This document shows positions 31,798-42,645 of a stretch of 64,000 bases of DNA, piece after piece; within the stretch, counting starts at the first letter, position 1; every line of letters begins with the position of its first letter. Both the position numbers and the translations under genes were made by a program. The DNA is from Viola odorata (taxonomy: Eukaryota; Streptophyta; Magnoliopsida; Malpighiales; Violaceae). A model generated the notes under the pieces. It saw only the letters and a program-made list of their open reading frames with translations, did not search any database and was not told the DNA's origin. The stretch is taken from the NCBI GenBank assembly GCA_963691705.1, contig OY829539.1:16914186-16978185 (forward strand), in the 5' to 3' direction.

Positions 31798-32135
31798 CTA
31801 AGAGCCGGTAGACGACGGAGGCTGAAAGGAAGGCCCTCCTTCGGGCAAGAGAGGCTGATCAGATCTACCAGCGGCACCAGACTGTCCAACGTCTATCGCT
31901 GCAATAAGACTATCAGCATGATCAGACACCTTGGTCAGCTCGAAGTCAGGACCGTCGTAACAGTCGGAGAAGGCCGTCAGCATGGCATCGACAACTTCAT
32001 TCCGAAGCGCAACCATCTTCTTAGGAACAACATTCAGCTCTGACTGAAGCCTTTCAGCCCGCTCTCTTTTCGAAGCCAACTCCCGTTGAAGCCTCTCATT
32101 CTCTCGGACAAGGTCCTCACAACGCCCCTTTTCGG
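31798..32135 (-). pseudogene. Antisense Tat gene, family A, 3' segment
   Basis: The minus frame KGRCEDLVRENERLQRELA...RLQSELNVVPKK is coiled coil. It is followed by DAMLTAFSDCYDGPDFEL and the end PEGGPSFQPPSSTGS with stop at 31798. The coil is cut by the hAT insertion: it continues from the segment ending KRERDAEK at about 35480. The 8-bp target duplication CTTTTCGG lies in this coding sequence. Confidence 0.6.
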
Positions 32136-32147
32136 TAGGGAAGGCAA

Positions 32148-32335
32148 TTTGCACCCGCGGGTATGGATACCCGCCGGATACCCGCAATTGCGGGTGGGTA
32201 TTACCCGCAGTTTGCGGGTATGGATTTACCCGCACCCGCAAAGTGCGGGTATGGGTGCGGGTATGGATAGTGCCTTACCCGCACCGCAACCCGCACTAAA
32301 TACCCGCACTGCGGGTATTTAATACCCGCGCGCAA
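32148..32335. repeat. Subterminal ACCCGC repeats, left end
   Basis: More than 15 copies of ACCCGC or its complement in both orientations. hAT transposases are known to bind short subterminal repeats, so these are candidate binding sites. Confidence 0.65.
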
Positions 32336-32359
32336 AAATAAATATACATTTCCTTAATA

Positions 32360-32430
32360 TGCATCCACCAGGATTCGAACCTGGGTCTATTGCTTGGAAG
32401 GCAACATTCTAACCGTTGGACTACAAGCAA
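32360..32430 (-). tRNA. tRNA-Gly(TCC)-like sequence, acceptor stem decayed
   Basis: Read on the minus strand it has the D-arm start TAGTCCAACGGTTAG, an anticodon loop CTTCCAA (anticodon TCC) on a TTGC/GCAA stem, and the T-arm CCAGGTTCGAATCCTGG. These match plant tRNA-Gly(TCC). The 7-bp acceptor stem (32424-32430 with 32361-32367) hardly pairs, so it is probably a tRNA pseudogene or a tRNA-derived insertion. It lies inside the hAT element, right after the subterminal repeats. Confidence 0.6.
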
Positions 32431-32439
32431 TTACTTGTC

Positions 32440-33835
32440 TCTCTTTGCACTAAAACTTAGATATACGTTAGTATTATTGTTATTCCATTTTGTAATTAGT
32501 TGCAAAATAATATTAATACTAAATTCAGCTATTTTAAAGAATTACAATACTTAATTTATCCTAATTAATTAACAAAAACATACTACCAATTAAAATTAAA
32601 ATTATATGCATAATATTTTAAATAAGGAGAATAAGGAAAAAAACATACTACCAATTAAAATTAAAATTATATGCATAAAATTTTAATAAGAAGAATAATA
32701 TATTAATATTATCAAAATGGTGTGTTTACTGTTTAACACCAAAACGGCGTCGTTTTGATGTTAAACACGTCATTTTGGTTATATATTTTGTATCATAAAT
32801 TGTAAAGATTTGTCATAGTAAAATATTTGTCCATTTTAAATTATATGAATTTTATATGTTTTGTATCATAAAATGTAAAGATTTATCATAGTAAAATATG
32901 AAATATCTCTAGAATATGTTAGGCTCGTAAGTCATATTTGTTTAACGTACTCCTTATATGAAATAACGCTAGAATACGCATAACATACTACCAATGTAAG
33001 TCATATTTGTTTAACCTACTCCTTACATTTGGATATTCTAATACTTCTTATTTACATTTAAGTATTAATATACATTTGGAAATCTTTTAATTCTAATACC
33101 TCGTATCATAAAATGTAAAGATTTATGATTGTAAAAAATTAAAATGCCTTCATTTTCTCACTACATTCCAATTTTTTACACGATATTTGGATCATGACGC
33201 CTCGCTAAGTCATATTATCTAAAAGACATTGTCTCCATAATAACTATCATCATAATGTATATACATCAATCTTATCATCATATTGTTAGTATTGTTCAAA
33301 AATATATTATTGTAAATTATAATAGCTATTTATATAGTTAATTATTAATACTTGTTAATAGCCATTTATATAGTTAATACTTATTATAAATACTTATTAT
33401 CTAAAAGACATTATCTCCATAATAACTATTTAGAACCAAAAAATAGTAAAATTTAATAGTTTTTCCTTTTAACCTCTTAATATATGTTATCATTATAATG
33501 TATATACATTGTAATTTTATCATCATATTGTTAGTATTGTTCAAAAATATATTATTGTAAATACTTATTAATAGTCATTTATATAGTTAATATATCTTAT
33601 TAATAGTCATTTATATAATTTATATATATTATTAATACTTATTAGTTATTAGTATCATGTTACATGTATATCAAAATTGAAAAAAGAAAAAACAATTAAA
33701 AAGAGTCAAAACGACTCCATTTCACAAGAAACGACTCCATTCCTTTCAATTACAACACTAAACGTCAACATTCAGTTTCAATCTAATTTCTCAAATCCCA
33801 TTTCCTTTCAAAAACCCTAGAAGGCCGCATCCTAT
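32440..33835. other. AT-rich interior of the hAT element
   Basis: No coding frame. Short direct repeats recur, such as TTATATAGTTAATA and CATCATATTGTTAGTATTG (about 33280 and 33520). From about 33840 a CTCTCGTCGCCGCC motif repeats three times, which looks like the 5' UTR of the captured gene. Confidence 0.5.
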
Positions 33836-33978
33836 CGCCACTGCCGCTGCCGCTCTCGTCGCCGCCTCCTCATATCGCCTCTGTCATCGCTCTCGTCGCC
33901 GCCTCCTCCTATCGCCGCTGTCATCGCTCTCGTCGCCGCCTCCTATCGTTAATTTAGAACTTGTGTTTCGTTTTCAGT

Positions 33979-34582
33979 GGGATTGAAGTTGAAGATACTG
34001 CTACCCTTGACACTGTGTTTAGTGACGAGGATAGTGATGTTGGTTTTATGATTGCATCTGTACAGGATGATGCGGTTAGCAGTATGCATGTGGATGAAAA
34101 TGAAAAAGAGAGAGATGTAGGAGGTGAATTTTTATTTTTATTTATTTTCCTTCAACTTTCCCCCTTGTCTTTTTAGTTATGCTCTAGTTATTGTCTATTT
34201 GCTGGTTGCAATGGTGATAGTGATTTGTTGGTGGAGAGCAAAGATATGCAGTTAGAACTTGCAAAGAAAATGAAAAGATTGAAAACTTTGAAAGAAAAGG
34301 TAATAGTTTCATTGTTCTGTTTTGTTTTTCAAAGATGGAGATGCATCTTGATTATTCTTCTATGTTTCTTATTGTTCGTTCTTAAAAAAGATTGTCTACT
34401 GATTGATAAAGTAGTCTGTTAGAGCGGGGGCTGATTGATAATTTGTATTGTCATCTGCTTGTTATGCTGATGTAATTGTTATTGGGATAGTATTTTTGCT
34501 TGAAATTGTACAGGATCCTGAATTTTGCAAGTTCTTGGAAAGCAATGATAAGTATCGCAAGGCATTTAGAGATGAGCAAAAT
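33979..34582 (+). pseudogene. Captured gene fragment in the hAT, NOC2-like
   Basis: Three exon-like pieces carry consensus splice signals. Exon a follows TTTTCAG (33978), reads GIEVEDTATLDTVFSDED, and ends at a GTGAAT donor (34124). Exon b, around 34215-34299, reads LELAKKMKRLKTLKEK and ends at GTAATA; its acceptor is not clear. Exon c lies between CAG (34513) and GTAAGT (34583) and reads DPEFCKFLESNDKYRKAF. An acidic Ser/Asp-rich stretch, then L-K-x-L-K-E-K-DPEF-x-K-F-L, is what I recall from the N-terminal region of nucleolar complex protein 2 (NOC2/REBELOTE). The rest of that protein is absent. Transduplication by the transposon is the likely origin. Confidence 0.5.
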
Positions 34583-35168
34583 GTAAGTTCCTAGTTCAAA
34601 ATCTTCTCAATTCCTGTGGAGAAAATTTGAGTCGTTAATTGTGTGGATTGGAATTTGTACCTGGTGCTATACAATTATTTTCTGTTATTTATTTACAGTC
34701 CCATCTTAGCACTTTCATCATGATTGGAATTTAAACAATTTGGTTGTTGTTGTGCCGCATTTTTTTCATTGCACGGGCTTATATTCAGTCTTGCAAAAAT
34801 TTACTTCTAGAATGTCGTAGAGAAACTTGTCGGATAGATAAGTTGCTTAAGTTTGGCATTGAGCTCTAAGTCTATGGTAGTACTGCTTTTGCGTCTTGAT
34901 TAATCATTGTTAGATTCATGTAAAAGAATGCATAAGATGGTTGACCTGAAAAGCACAATGTAGTTGAGCTGCTATTTCCTTTTTCATGTTAATCAGTATG
35001 CTTCTACTGATTACTCATTGCCTTCATTACTTGCAGCTATTTCCTTATCACCTTGCAGAATATGTTTGCCGTTCACATGAATTTGCGGTTTACCATTCAC
35101 TTCTCTTTATTTGATAGTTTTTTAACGCCAAAATTAATTATACTCTTTATGTGAAACAACTACTTTTC

Positions 35169-35294
35169 CTCTGTAATGGATTGGGGATTGCGATTGTGCA
35201 AACTTTTATTGATTTATTCATTCGGCACGTACTCTGTAATGGATTGGGGATTGCGATTGTGCAAACTTTTATTGATTTATTCATTCGGCACGTA
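35169..35294 (+). repeat. Perfect 63-bp tandem duplication
   Basis: Copies 35169-35231 and 35232-35294 start CTCTGTAATGGATTGGGG and end CGGCACGTA. I see no difference between them, so the duplication is recent. It lies near the right end of the hAT element. Confidence 0.8.
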
Positions 35295-35314
35295 GAAGAA
35301 TTTGTGTTAAAAAA

Positions 35315-35467
35315 TTTGCGGGTATTCGCGGGTAATCCGCGGGTAATCCGCGGGTACAATTTGTCTCCTTTTACCCGCACCGCGCGGGTGCGGGTGCGGG
35401 TATGGATTACCCGCAAATTTGCGGGTGCGGGTATGGATAGTGCCTTACCCGCTCCATACCCGCTCCA
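35315..35467. repeat. Subterminal ACCCGC/GCGGGT repeats, right end
   Basis: About ten copies, mirrored relative to the left end of the hAT element. Confidence 0.65.
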
Positions 35468-35479
35468 TTGCCTTCCCTA

Positions 35480-35979
35480 CTTTTCGGCATCTCTCTCTCT
35501 CTTCACACCAACCAACTCCTCATAAACGCCCGAGAGCTCGGCAGCCTTCGCTTTGGCACCATCCACCTCCGCACGAAGAAATCCAAGGTCCGCTTCAATA
35601 CGCTCACTAGCGGCCCGAGTATTTGCATGAACCGCTCTCTCTTTCTCAAGATCGCCTATCAAGGACCGAATCCTGTCGGACGAATTCTCCTGCAAATAAC
35701 GGAGCTGGCAGAAAGTAAAAAAAACACTAGCCTGGGCTTCGGCATGTTGACACCCTAGGGACATTTCGCGAAACTGCCCCCTCTCATAATCCAGGCAGAC
35801 CATCTCCCCAAAAAAGACCGATAGAGGAAGATCTCTAGCACAGGGGTCAGCCACTCCCAACGCCGATAGACCTTGTTGCGCCAGATCCCTCACATCCAAA
35901 GTATGAGTGACAGATCCGTCAGGCCCCAAAGACGAGAGATGAACGTCAGTATTCAACGGGCGTGCGCCCTGCAGATACC
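35480..35979 (-). pseudogene. Antisense Tat gene, family A, middle segment
   Basis: From the solo-LTR border (35975-35979) the minus frame reads LQGARPLNTDVHLSSLG, LAQQGLSALGVADPCARDL, then FFTFCQLRYLQENSSDRIRS and a long coiled coil ending KRERDAEK at the hAT border. The middle matches the 2826-2551 part of the copy at 2169-4327 (FDCLCAAGVSNPFSRDDL). Confidence 0.6.
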
Positions 35980-36516
35980 TGATACGCTCCGGCTCATTTT
36001 TAATTGAACCGTAGAGTATTGAGCTCTTAACCGTTGGATCTAGTTCTTAAGTTAACACATACAAGAGGATGATTATTCGAATAACAATGGAAATGACTCG
36101 GATTTGGCGCAGCGGATTTAAATGGAAGAATTAAGGATGAACACAATGATGAAATTGATTGAATTTACCGTGGATGTTTATGGTTGGATGGATGGACGGA
36201 CGAATTGAACAAGATGATAATGATTGTAACAACACACTTGAAAGCTTGTAGATTCAGTAGCAAGAACAGTAGGCAAATGATTCGAAAGATACACACTCAA
36301 TCGATTACAATGATAAACTCCCAGGAGGGATTTAAAGAGGAGTAAACTCAACTCAATAATCCTTCCAAGGAATGGGTAAGAGTTTAGGAGAGAAAAGGGA
36401 GGAAAACTCACTCACAATATTCTCTCAAATATCTAAACTAATTAAAACATACAAGAAAATAAGTATTTATACTTATTACACATTAGGCCCTTTATGACCA
36501 TAACATGATCGTATCA
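35980..36516 (-). mobile_element. Solo LTR
   Basis: 537 bp with inverted ends TGATACG/CGTATCA and a perfect 5-bp duplication ATACC (35975-35979 and 36517-36521). A TATA box on the minus strand (GTATAAATAC, 36463-36472) and a following T-rich leader give its direction. No internal sequence remains, so it arose by recombination between two LTRs. Its ends match the LTR at 118-855, and the two may be related. Confidence 0.8.
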
Positions 36517-36521
36517 ATACC

Positions 36522-38158
36522 CATCCGGGAGGGCAATCTCGGCGAGAGGTGGCGCAGGCGTGAAGTAAACACGCAAGGGCACCGAAGTAGAGGCACCAAG
36601 GGAGCAAGTACCGTCACCACCACCCAATAAAGAAGCATTCAGAGAAGGCCAGTGGGAGCCAGACCCACTGCCAGCAAAATGATTAGGGGACAAAGCATTA
36701 AAAGGAGTGGCCCCCAAATCCGGCCCCACATCCGTATTCGCGAGAATGTCTGAGACTTGGCCATCGTCCGCACCAACGACGATGGGATTAAGTTCCCCTC
36801 CCCCTTCGGCAGACACCCCAAAAACCTCCGCGATAGTAGGTGACGAACTCCTTTCCTTCTTCTTCCATTTCTTCTCAAGCAAACGGGCAACCCTGTCGGC
36901 CACAACGGAGGAGGACTTCTGAGCAGAAGGCTTCGGAGGCGAAGGGGTCGCCGATGGCTCAGAAGGATAGAACCTAAGGGGGGTAGCAGAAATCACGGTA
37001 AAACCCGACAGCGACGGCCCAGTATCCTCTACCACCGGTACCCTCTCACCGGTAAACTCCACCGATTGATCAAAAATGCCGTGACTGACATCCTCGGCCA
37101 ATCTCTGCTAAGGAGGAGTGACCGAAAGCTGGGGAACGGCAGCAACTACCCCCTTTCGGAGGGCCCTGGGTTTCTTGTTAGCAAGAGACTCCCCCGTTTG
37201 ATGCGAAGAAGCCCCTACGGCAGACATTTTCCGCCTCCGAAGAGAAACTTCAGGGCTCTCTTCCCGCTCCACCGAAGGCGAAGGCCCCCCTTCGCTTTTT
37301 GGTGCCGAGGACTCCCTATCGTCCTCCTCATCGTCCTTCTTATCTGCAGAAACAATCATGGCCATCCCATTACAACAAACGGTACCATCGGGCAGAAAAG
37401 CTAAAGAAATCACAAAGAGAAAAACACATACCAATACCACACTATTCTATCGTCTCCTAAATAGCATATAACCTCATGTTAAACGGTTTCTTCACAGCGC
37501 CCAGGAGCTTCTCGACAGCAGCCACCTCCTCTAGCGTTAGTTTTGACTGTTGAGGTTTGACCCATCGGGCATCAGTAATGTGCCGATTGAAACCAGACCT
37601 CCAGGCACGGGCAGGCATCTCTAGAATGAAGAAGTGATTCGCGCAGTTCTTGATTGACGAGTCAAACTTCTGGAAATGCATAGTAAGAGACTTAACCGAA
37701 GGATCAGACTTTCGAGGGAAGATAGAAACCCAACCTGTTCGGATGGTCAACTGGAAGAAATGCCTTAAGAGCCGAAGGGTAGGCTGCACAATACCGTTGG
37801 TGACACACACCCGGATAAAGGCATAGATACCGGCCCAAGAATTCGGAGGAATCTGCGCCGGGTTCAGATCAAACTCAACCAACATTTCTCGAACCAACGA
37901 ATGTAGCGGAAGACGGAACCCATACTTGAAAATCTTCGTATAGAGCACCCGGTCGTTCCTAGTGAAATCAGTATTCAACCTAACCTCCGGCCCAGCAACC
38001 ATGGCCGTGTATTTGTCTTCCAGAATCCCACCACAGGCAATTAACTCGGCATCCAAATCGACCCGAGAGGTTAACACCGAAACCGTGGTAGCAATTTTAG
38101 CCTCAACTACGGATATGGGCCTGTCCGCAACGGCAGGAGGAGCAACGGGCTCAGCCAT
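36522..38158 (-). pseudogene. Antisense Tat gene, family A, 5' segment (Transposase_28-like)
   Basis: It starts MAEPVAPPAVADRPISVVEA at 38158. The domain is intact to 37457: RVLYTKIFKYGFRLPLHSLV, FDLNPAQIPPNSWAGIYAF, then RTGWVSIFPRK and FFILEMPARAWRSGFNRH. An intron follows, with donor GTATGTG near 37430 and acceptor TTCTTTAG near 37405. The next exon runs FLPDGTVCCNGMAM to about 37108, where one TAG interrupts before QRLAEDVSHGIFDQ. It ends at the solo LTR. With 35480-35979 and 31798-32135 it makes one antisense gene of three blocks split by two insertions. The domain is known from plant gypsy elements ('putative gypsy type transposon'); its activity is unknown. Confidence 0.65.
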
Positions 38159-38894
38159 GAGATAAAAAGGAGAAAGAAGGGAACAAAAGTTTGGAATGGG
38201 CAAGGAAGAAGAAAGTCTCTCTATTTTTTGCGAAATTTGCTGACTTCGTGATTTTCTGGAAAGGGAGGAGAGCGGCGCGCTGTATAGGGCATCACACAAC
38301 TAATAAAAAGCGACACGTGGTAGAGGAAACCTTTGGAAACACCTTTTCTCATGAAAGGACAAACCACTTCGACCAACTCAAACGTCCCTCCTCGATTTTC
38401 AAACTTGGACCTGACCGCGAAGAGATGATCGGGCGCCACGCAAGCACGCACGCGCATCAAACCATCAATACCTCTGCTCCGCATTTAATGAGACAGGATG
38501 TTATCAACCATCGGCCCAAAAGGAAAACGCAAAGACTGCAAAAACAGAGATCCAGGCCCATGCCCTTTTTCTAAACGGCCTAGCTTCACAACCCATTCCC
38601 TTCAAACGCCTTCACAAGCGAACGGCCAAGCGGGCTATCGGCCCCGTAAGCAAACAGGAGACAACTCCCTAGCAGAGCATAATCCATCGACCGCCACTAA
38701 CGGCCAGTAGTCCTAAAATGGCCAAACAGGTTACCAACAGGGCCTGATAAATCCACAAATGGGCGGACTGAGAAAGGGGCTGACGCCGCCTCCTTACGAC
38801 AGCAGAACTCGCCTAAAGGAACAAACGGACCCGCAATCGGGCAGGTATCGCACTAACCCCTTGGTAAACACTAGGGCTCGTCGTCGTTCAGGTA
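38159..38894. other. Upstream region of the antisense gene and pre-LTR sequence
   Basis: A G-box CACGTG at 38314-38319 lies 156 nt upstream of the antisense ATG and may act in its promoter; no clear TATA box is visible. The right end carries CCTTGGTAAACACTAGGGCTC before the 3' LTR, almost the same as before the LTR at 6337. Confidence 0.45.
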
Positions 38895-39339
38895 TGATAA
38901 TACATAATCGGACTATGGGGGCATTATGGACCACCGCCAACGTATCAGACGAGATACGGTCCAGCGCGTCTCTTGGGGCTAACGGCCTACACACGGCCTA
39001 ACGAGCCCGATACGCGCCCGTGGGAGACACATGTCCCGCTAACGGACTCAGCGTCCTGGCGACACATGTCCCACCGACTTAATGTGGAAAAGGTCTATAA
39101 ATACCCCCCCACGAACGGGAGGTAAGCTCCAAAACTGCACTATTCACTAAAATCCTTCACTATACACATATCTTTCATACTAACTTGACCGTCGGAGCCT
39201 CTACGCCGGAGGCCTCCTCCGGTGCTTTTCAGGTACCACGCGGCAAACCGGACCCACAGAGGGACCCAATCAGCAACCACATATCCATCCTACCCAACGC
39301 AATTACCATTTAACCCGCACCCCATATCCCAGATTATCA
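38895..39339 (+). repeat. 3' LTR of the Tat element
   Basis: 445 bp. It differs from the 5' LTR by about 14 substitutions, a missing 16-bp stretch near the start and a shorter C run. The G-box of the 5' LTR reads CACATG here. TATA box at 39096-39103. Confidence 0.85.
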
Positions 39340-40059
39340 TTGTGGAAGAGCATCGAGGGGAGTTGCCTGTGTAGCACACACAAAATAACAGATATTAGTG
39401 GCGTATGATAATATATCGCCGTCTTTAGATGTGATTTTCTTATTTCGAAAAGGTAATTTCCACTAAAGTTTTTTTTTTTGAAAGAGACTCATCTTTTAAC
39501 CATTAGTTCCTTCTTAAAAAAACTTGCAATTCAAAATAGTCGGCATCTATTACGGTGATCAAATAATAAAAATAAAAATTAATAAGTACAACACGTATGA
39601 AATCAGTTAAATTAGCGACAATAGTTAATTACCTGTTGCGGAAACGAGTGAGTTGCAAAGTTTGGTGCTGCAAGATATGTTGGTATATGTCTATGACCGG
39701 GTGGGATCGAATGTTGGTTCCTTTTGTTTGTAACAGGATTTGACGCAAGGCTGACATTGTGTCCATGTCAGAACACTTCCGGTATCAAAGATGAGAGTGA
39801 GATCTTTTTTCGGGCTTCCAAGACCTACGGTGACCACATAATTCCCTGTCCCAACTATGCTACCATCTTTTGCCGGAATAGTTGTTGAATCTGTTACCAT
39901 CACATCGTTGCCTCCGCCGGAGATTTTGGAATACCTTATGTGAAGGGCATTGACTCGAGCCTCGTCTTGCCGGAGGATCTCATCGACGGTAGGAGGAGCA
40001 TTTTGCCTTTCTTGATTGATTAGTTGAGAGCATGGACCGTTCTTGTGAACCACATTCAA
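39340..40059 (-). pseudogene. AED1-like aspartic protease, 5' part
   Basis: From a likely AG acceptor at 40061-40060 the minus frame reads LNVVHKNGPCSQLINQ, DEARVNALHIRYSK (prodomain), then YVVTVGLGSPKKDLTLIFDTGSVLTW (first active site, Asp present) and CQPCVKSCYKQKEPTFDPTRS. TAG at 39691-39693 stands where Ser is expected, and the frame continues TYTNISCSTKLCNSLVSAT. A 267-bp GT-AG intron (39367-39633) follows. Exon 2 starts GNSPRCSST and is cut by the Tat element at 39339. It resumes at 16277. The first exon with the signal peptide was not found between 40062 and 42386. Confidence 0.8.
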
Positions 40060-40297
40060 CTATACATAATCTTGATGGTCCTTTGCTCACCACCACTAAA
40101 CGTGGAAAATTAAAATATCAAAAATATTACATTTCTTTTTTCTTCTTACAAACGAGATGGGCTTACGACAAGGCGTTGGTGGCCCAGTCCATTAATATTA
40201 AGGGAAATTTTTGTGGGCTTTTTACGATAATTAAAAATAGTTGGGTTTGAATTATTGCTTAAAGATAAGTGAGTTGGTCCATAATTCAAAATAGTAA

Positions 40298-41721
40298 TCT
40301 ATACTATATAAAAAGCACGAAGGACCTTATTCTTTAAAAGTCTATTATACCTTTAAATTATTAAAAAAATTAAGGGTGTAATAGATTTTTAAACATTTTA
40401 ATTAATTAACTTACCTATTAAATTAATTAACCTACCTATTAAATTAATTAACCTACCTATTAAGTTATTTGATTGTAATAGACTTTTAAACGTAATAGAC
40501 TTTTAAACATTTTAATTAATTAATTAACCTATCTATTAAATTAATTAATCTACCTATTAAATTATTTATATTTTTAATTAGTTCGAATCAACATCACTCT
40601 TAAAAAACTTAATAATATTTTTTACTATCTTTTAATTTTCTAATTATTAGAAAGACCGAAATTGCAATTTTGTTATAGGTTTACGTTGCAAATTTCAGGC
40701 TTATATTGCAAATTTTAAAACTATTGGGTTCAAAGTGGGAGATTTTGTAAACTTTAAGGTTTCTTTATATAGTTTATCTAAAAATATATTTAATTTTTTA
40801 ATCAATAAAGTTAATAAAGTTTTTATTATTATATAATAAAATATAAAATGTTATAAAATAAATATTTTGAGTATATTTTTAATGATTATGTAAATATATT
40901 TCTTGAGATTTTAGTATATTTTTTTAGATAAAAACTAGATAATATTTTTAATTTCAAGCTAAATAACAACACAAACTTTAAAATAAATAAAAAATCCTAT
41001 ATGGCAAAAGTGGAAAGAAAATCGGATCTCCTACGTTCGTTAGTCTCTTAAAAAAATCACATGGGAATAGCTTGTAATAATATTTTAAATAACACTAATA
41101 ATAGTAAATTATAAAGTGAAAAAACTTATAAATTAATTTTTCAATTAATTAATGCAATTTTATTTATATTATTAAATGAAAATTATTTAATTAATAAAAA
41201 ATTATAATATTCATAATTTTTAGTAAGAGCTTGAAATTAGTAAATAATTTATCATAGAAAAATATACTTAGTATTGTGAGTATATATATATATATTAAAT
41301 AAATTAATATTAAAGTTATGAATAATTAGTGTATATTAAATTAATTATTTAGAATTTAAATTTATATTAAATATTTTTTTATAGTATGAAAAATGAAACA
41401 AGGTGATTTTTTATACCTTAAGTTATTGTTTAAAACTCTATTACACTCTTAATTTTATTTTAAGCTTTTATAAATCTATTAAAAACTTTATCCAATAATA
41501 ATTATTGCTTTTAAATTTGGGAAAAAATAGTTCAGCCAATTTATCTAAAACAAAAGCTGGAAATAATTTAAAAAAATTATGAGAGCATTCAAAATTCTTA
41601 ACAATAGCGGGAGTATTGATATTAATTCAGTTGGTTGTTAAGTTAGATAATATATATTAAATATATAGTATATATAGATAATAAAATACCTAAATACTCA
41701 GTCACGTGCGAATAGAATTAG
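40298..41721 (+). mobile_element. Possible degenerate Helitron
   Basis: The left end TCTATACTATATAAAAAGCA is a common start of plant Helitrons, preceded by A. A weak right end is ATTAG at 41721 followed by T, with a small palindrome CACGTG 10-15 nt before it where a hairpin is expected. No Rep/helicase coding sequence. A tandem repeat of about 21 bp (ACCTACCTATTAAATTAATTA) lies at 40405-40460 and again near 40530. The right border is weak. Confidence 0.35.
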
Positions 41722-42386
41722 TATTGATCTACAAGATTTAAAGATACCAAAATAAAATATATAATTACATGTTTTTTAAAATTAATTTATTTTATTGCTT
41801 GTGTTTAATGATTAATATTTGTTTATTTACATTAAGTAATTTCTAGATCATAAACCAAGATATATTCAACTTCTCTAATATATTTCTTAGTGGTAATTAG
41901 ATTTGGTGTTGCTTAATTTTTAATTTTTCTCCATAACTAGCCTAACCTAATTAGCATATAGTCATATACAACATTTTATTCAATTTATTTTTAAAAAATA
42001 AAGAATGTACAACTCCTTGAGGGAATCCATGTTCGGTTAATTTTTATGAATTAATTTTGCATATCCGGATTGATTTTAAGGTTTTTTCCCCTATTCAAAA
42101 CATACAAAATTTTCTAGAGAAATTTATATATATGATACTCAATTGATTAAAAATTGGGAATATAAACTTAACAATTTTATGTCCTGATTATTTTATATAA
42201 TGTTTCAATGGTATGTTAGTTTTTTTAAAAGACAGGTAGTAAGGATCGCATAAACAGAAATAAAAATTAAATAAAAATTTAACTTATTTTGTTGCTTACG
42301 ACTCTAAATGTTATACATAGATATCTAAATTCTTATTTGCGAGAATTTGGAAGAGGCAACGTGTTAGCCCAAGGGCAACTTACTCT
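41722..42386. other. AT-rich intergenic DNA
   Basis: No coding frame, repeat or element end that I can recognise. Confidence 0.5.
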
Positions 42387-42645
42387 TGTTTTGATGATTT
42401 TAGACACACAAACTAATTAATAATACTAATGCAATTTGAAGTTAAAATGTGTGTAGTTTGCGATGGAACAAATAAGAGGCAACAAATCAAGATATCGCAA
42501 GCTAGAAGATCAAGTGTACATTAGGACTTTAAACGTGTAAGTATGATTCTAATTAGCACTTGATTTATGTTCGATAATACCTCAAGGAAAGTGTCAAAAG
42601 TTTTTTTACACGAAAAATAATTTTTGGGAAAAGAGTTTTTGATTT

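Larger units (their letters stand above)
32136..35479. mobile_element. hAT DNA transposon carrying host gene fragments (Pack-type)
   Basis: The terminal inverted repeats TAGGGAAGGCAA (32136-32147) and TTGCCTTCCCTA (35468-35479) are perfect 12-mers. An 8-bp duplication CTTTTCGG flanks them (32128-32135 and 35480-35487). TAGGG-type ends and 8-bp duplications define hAT. Subterminal regions are packed with GCGGGTA/TACCCGC words (32148-32335 and 35315-35467). No transposase is encoded. Instead, the 3.3-kb interior holds exon-like pieces of a gene with splice sites (33979-34582) and a tRNA-Gly-like sequence. It is non-autonomous and would need a hAT transposase in trans. Confidence 0.85.
16278..39339 (+). 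mobile_element. Tat/Retand-like Ty3/gypsy retrotransposon, decayed and nested into
   Basis: Two matching LTRs (16278-16758 and 38895-39339) are flanked by the same 5-bp duplication TTGTG (16273-16277 and 39340-39344), so they bound one element. It sits inside exon 2 of an aspartic protease. Gag-pol runs on the plus strand to 22614. A 141-bp tandem repeat follows, and then antisense genes on the minus strand up to 38158. The second RNase H domain after the first one marks the Tat lineage. The element now contains three later insertions: 24311-31049, 32136-35479 and 35980-36516. Without them it would be about 12.4 kb. The LTRs differ by about 14 substitutions plus two length changes. Confidence 0.85.

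Noticed and set aside
35147..35525. Frames on both strands at the hAT right end
   Set aside because: They come from the 63-bp duplication and GCGGGT repeats.
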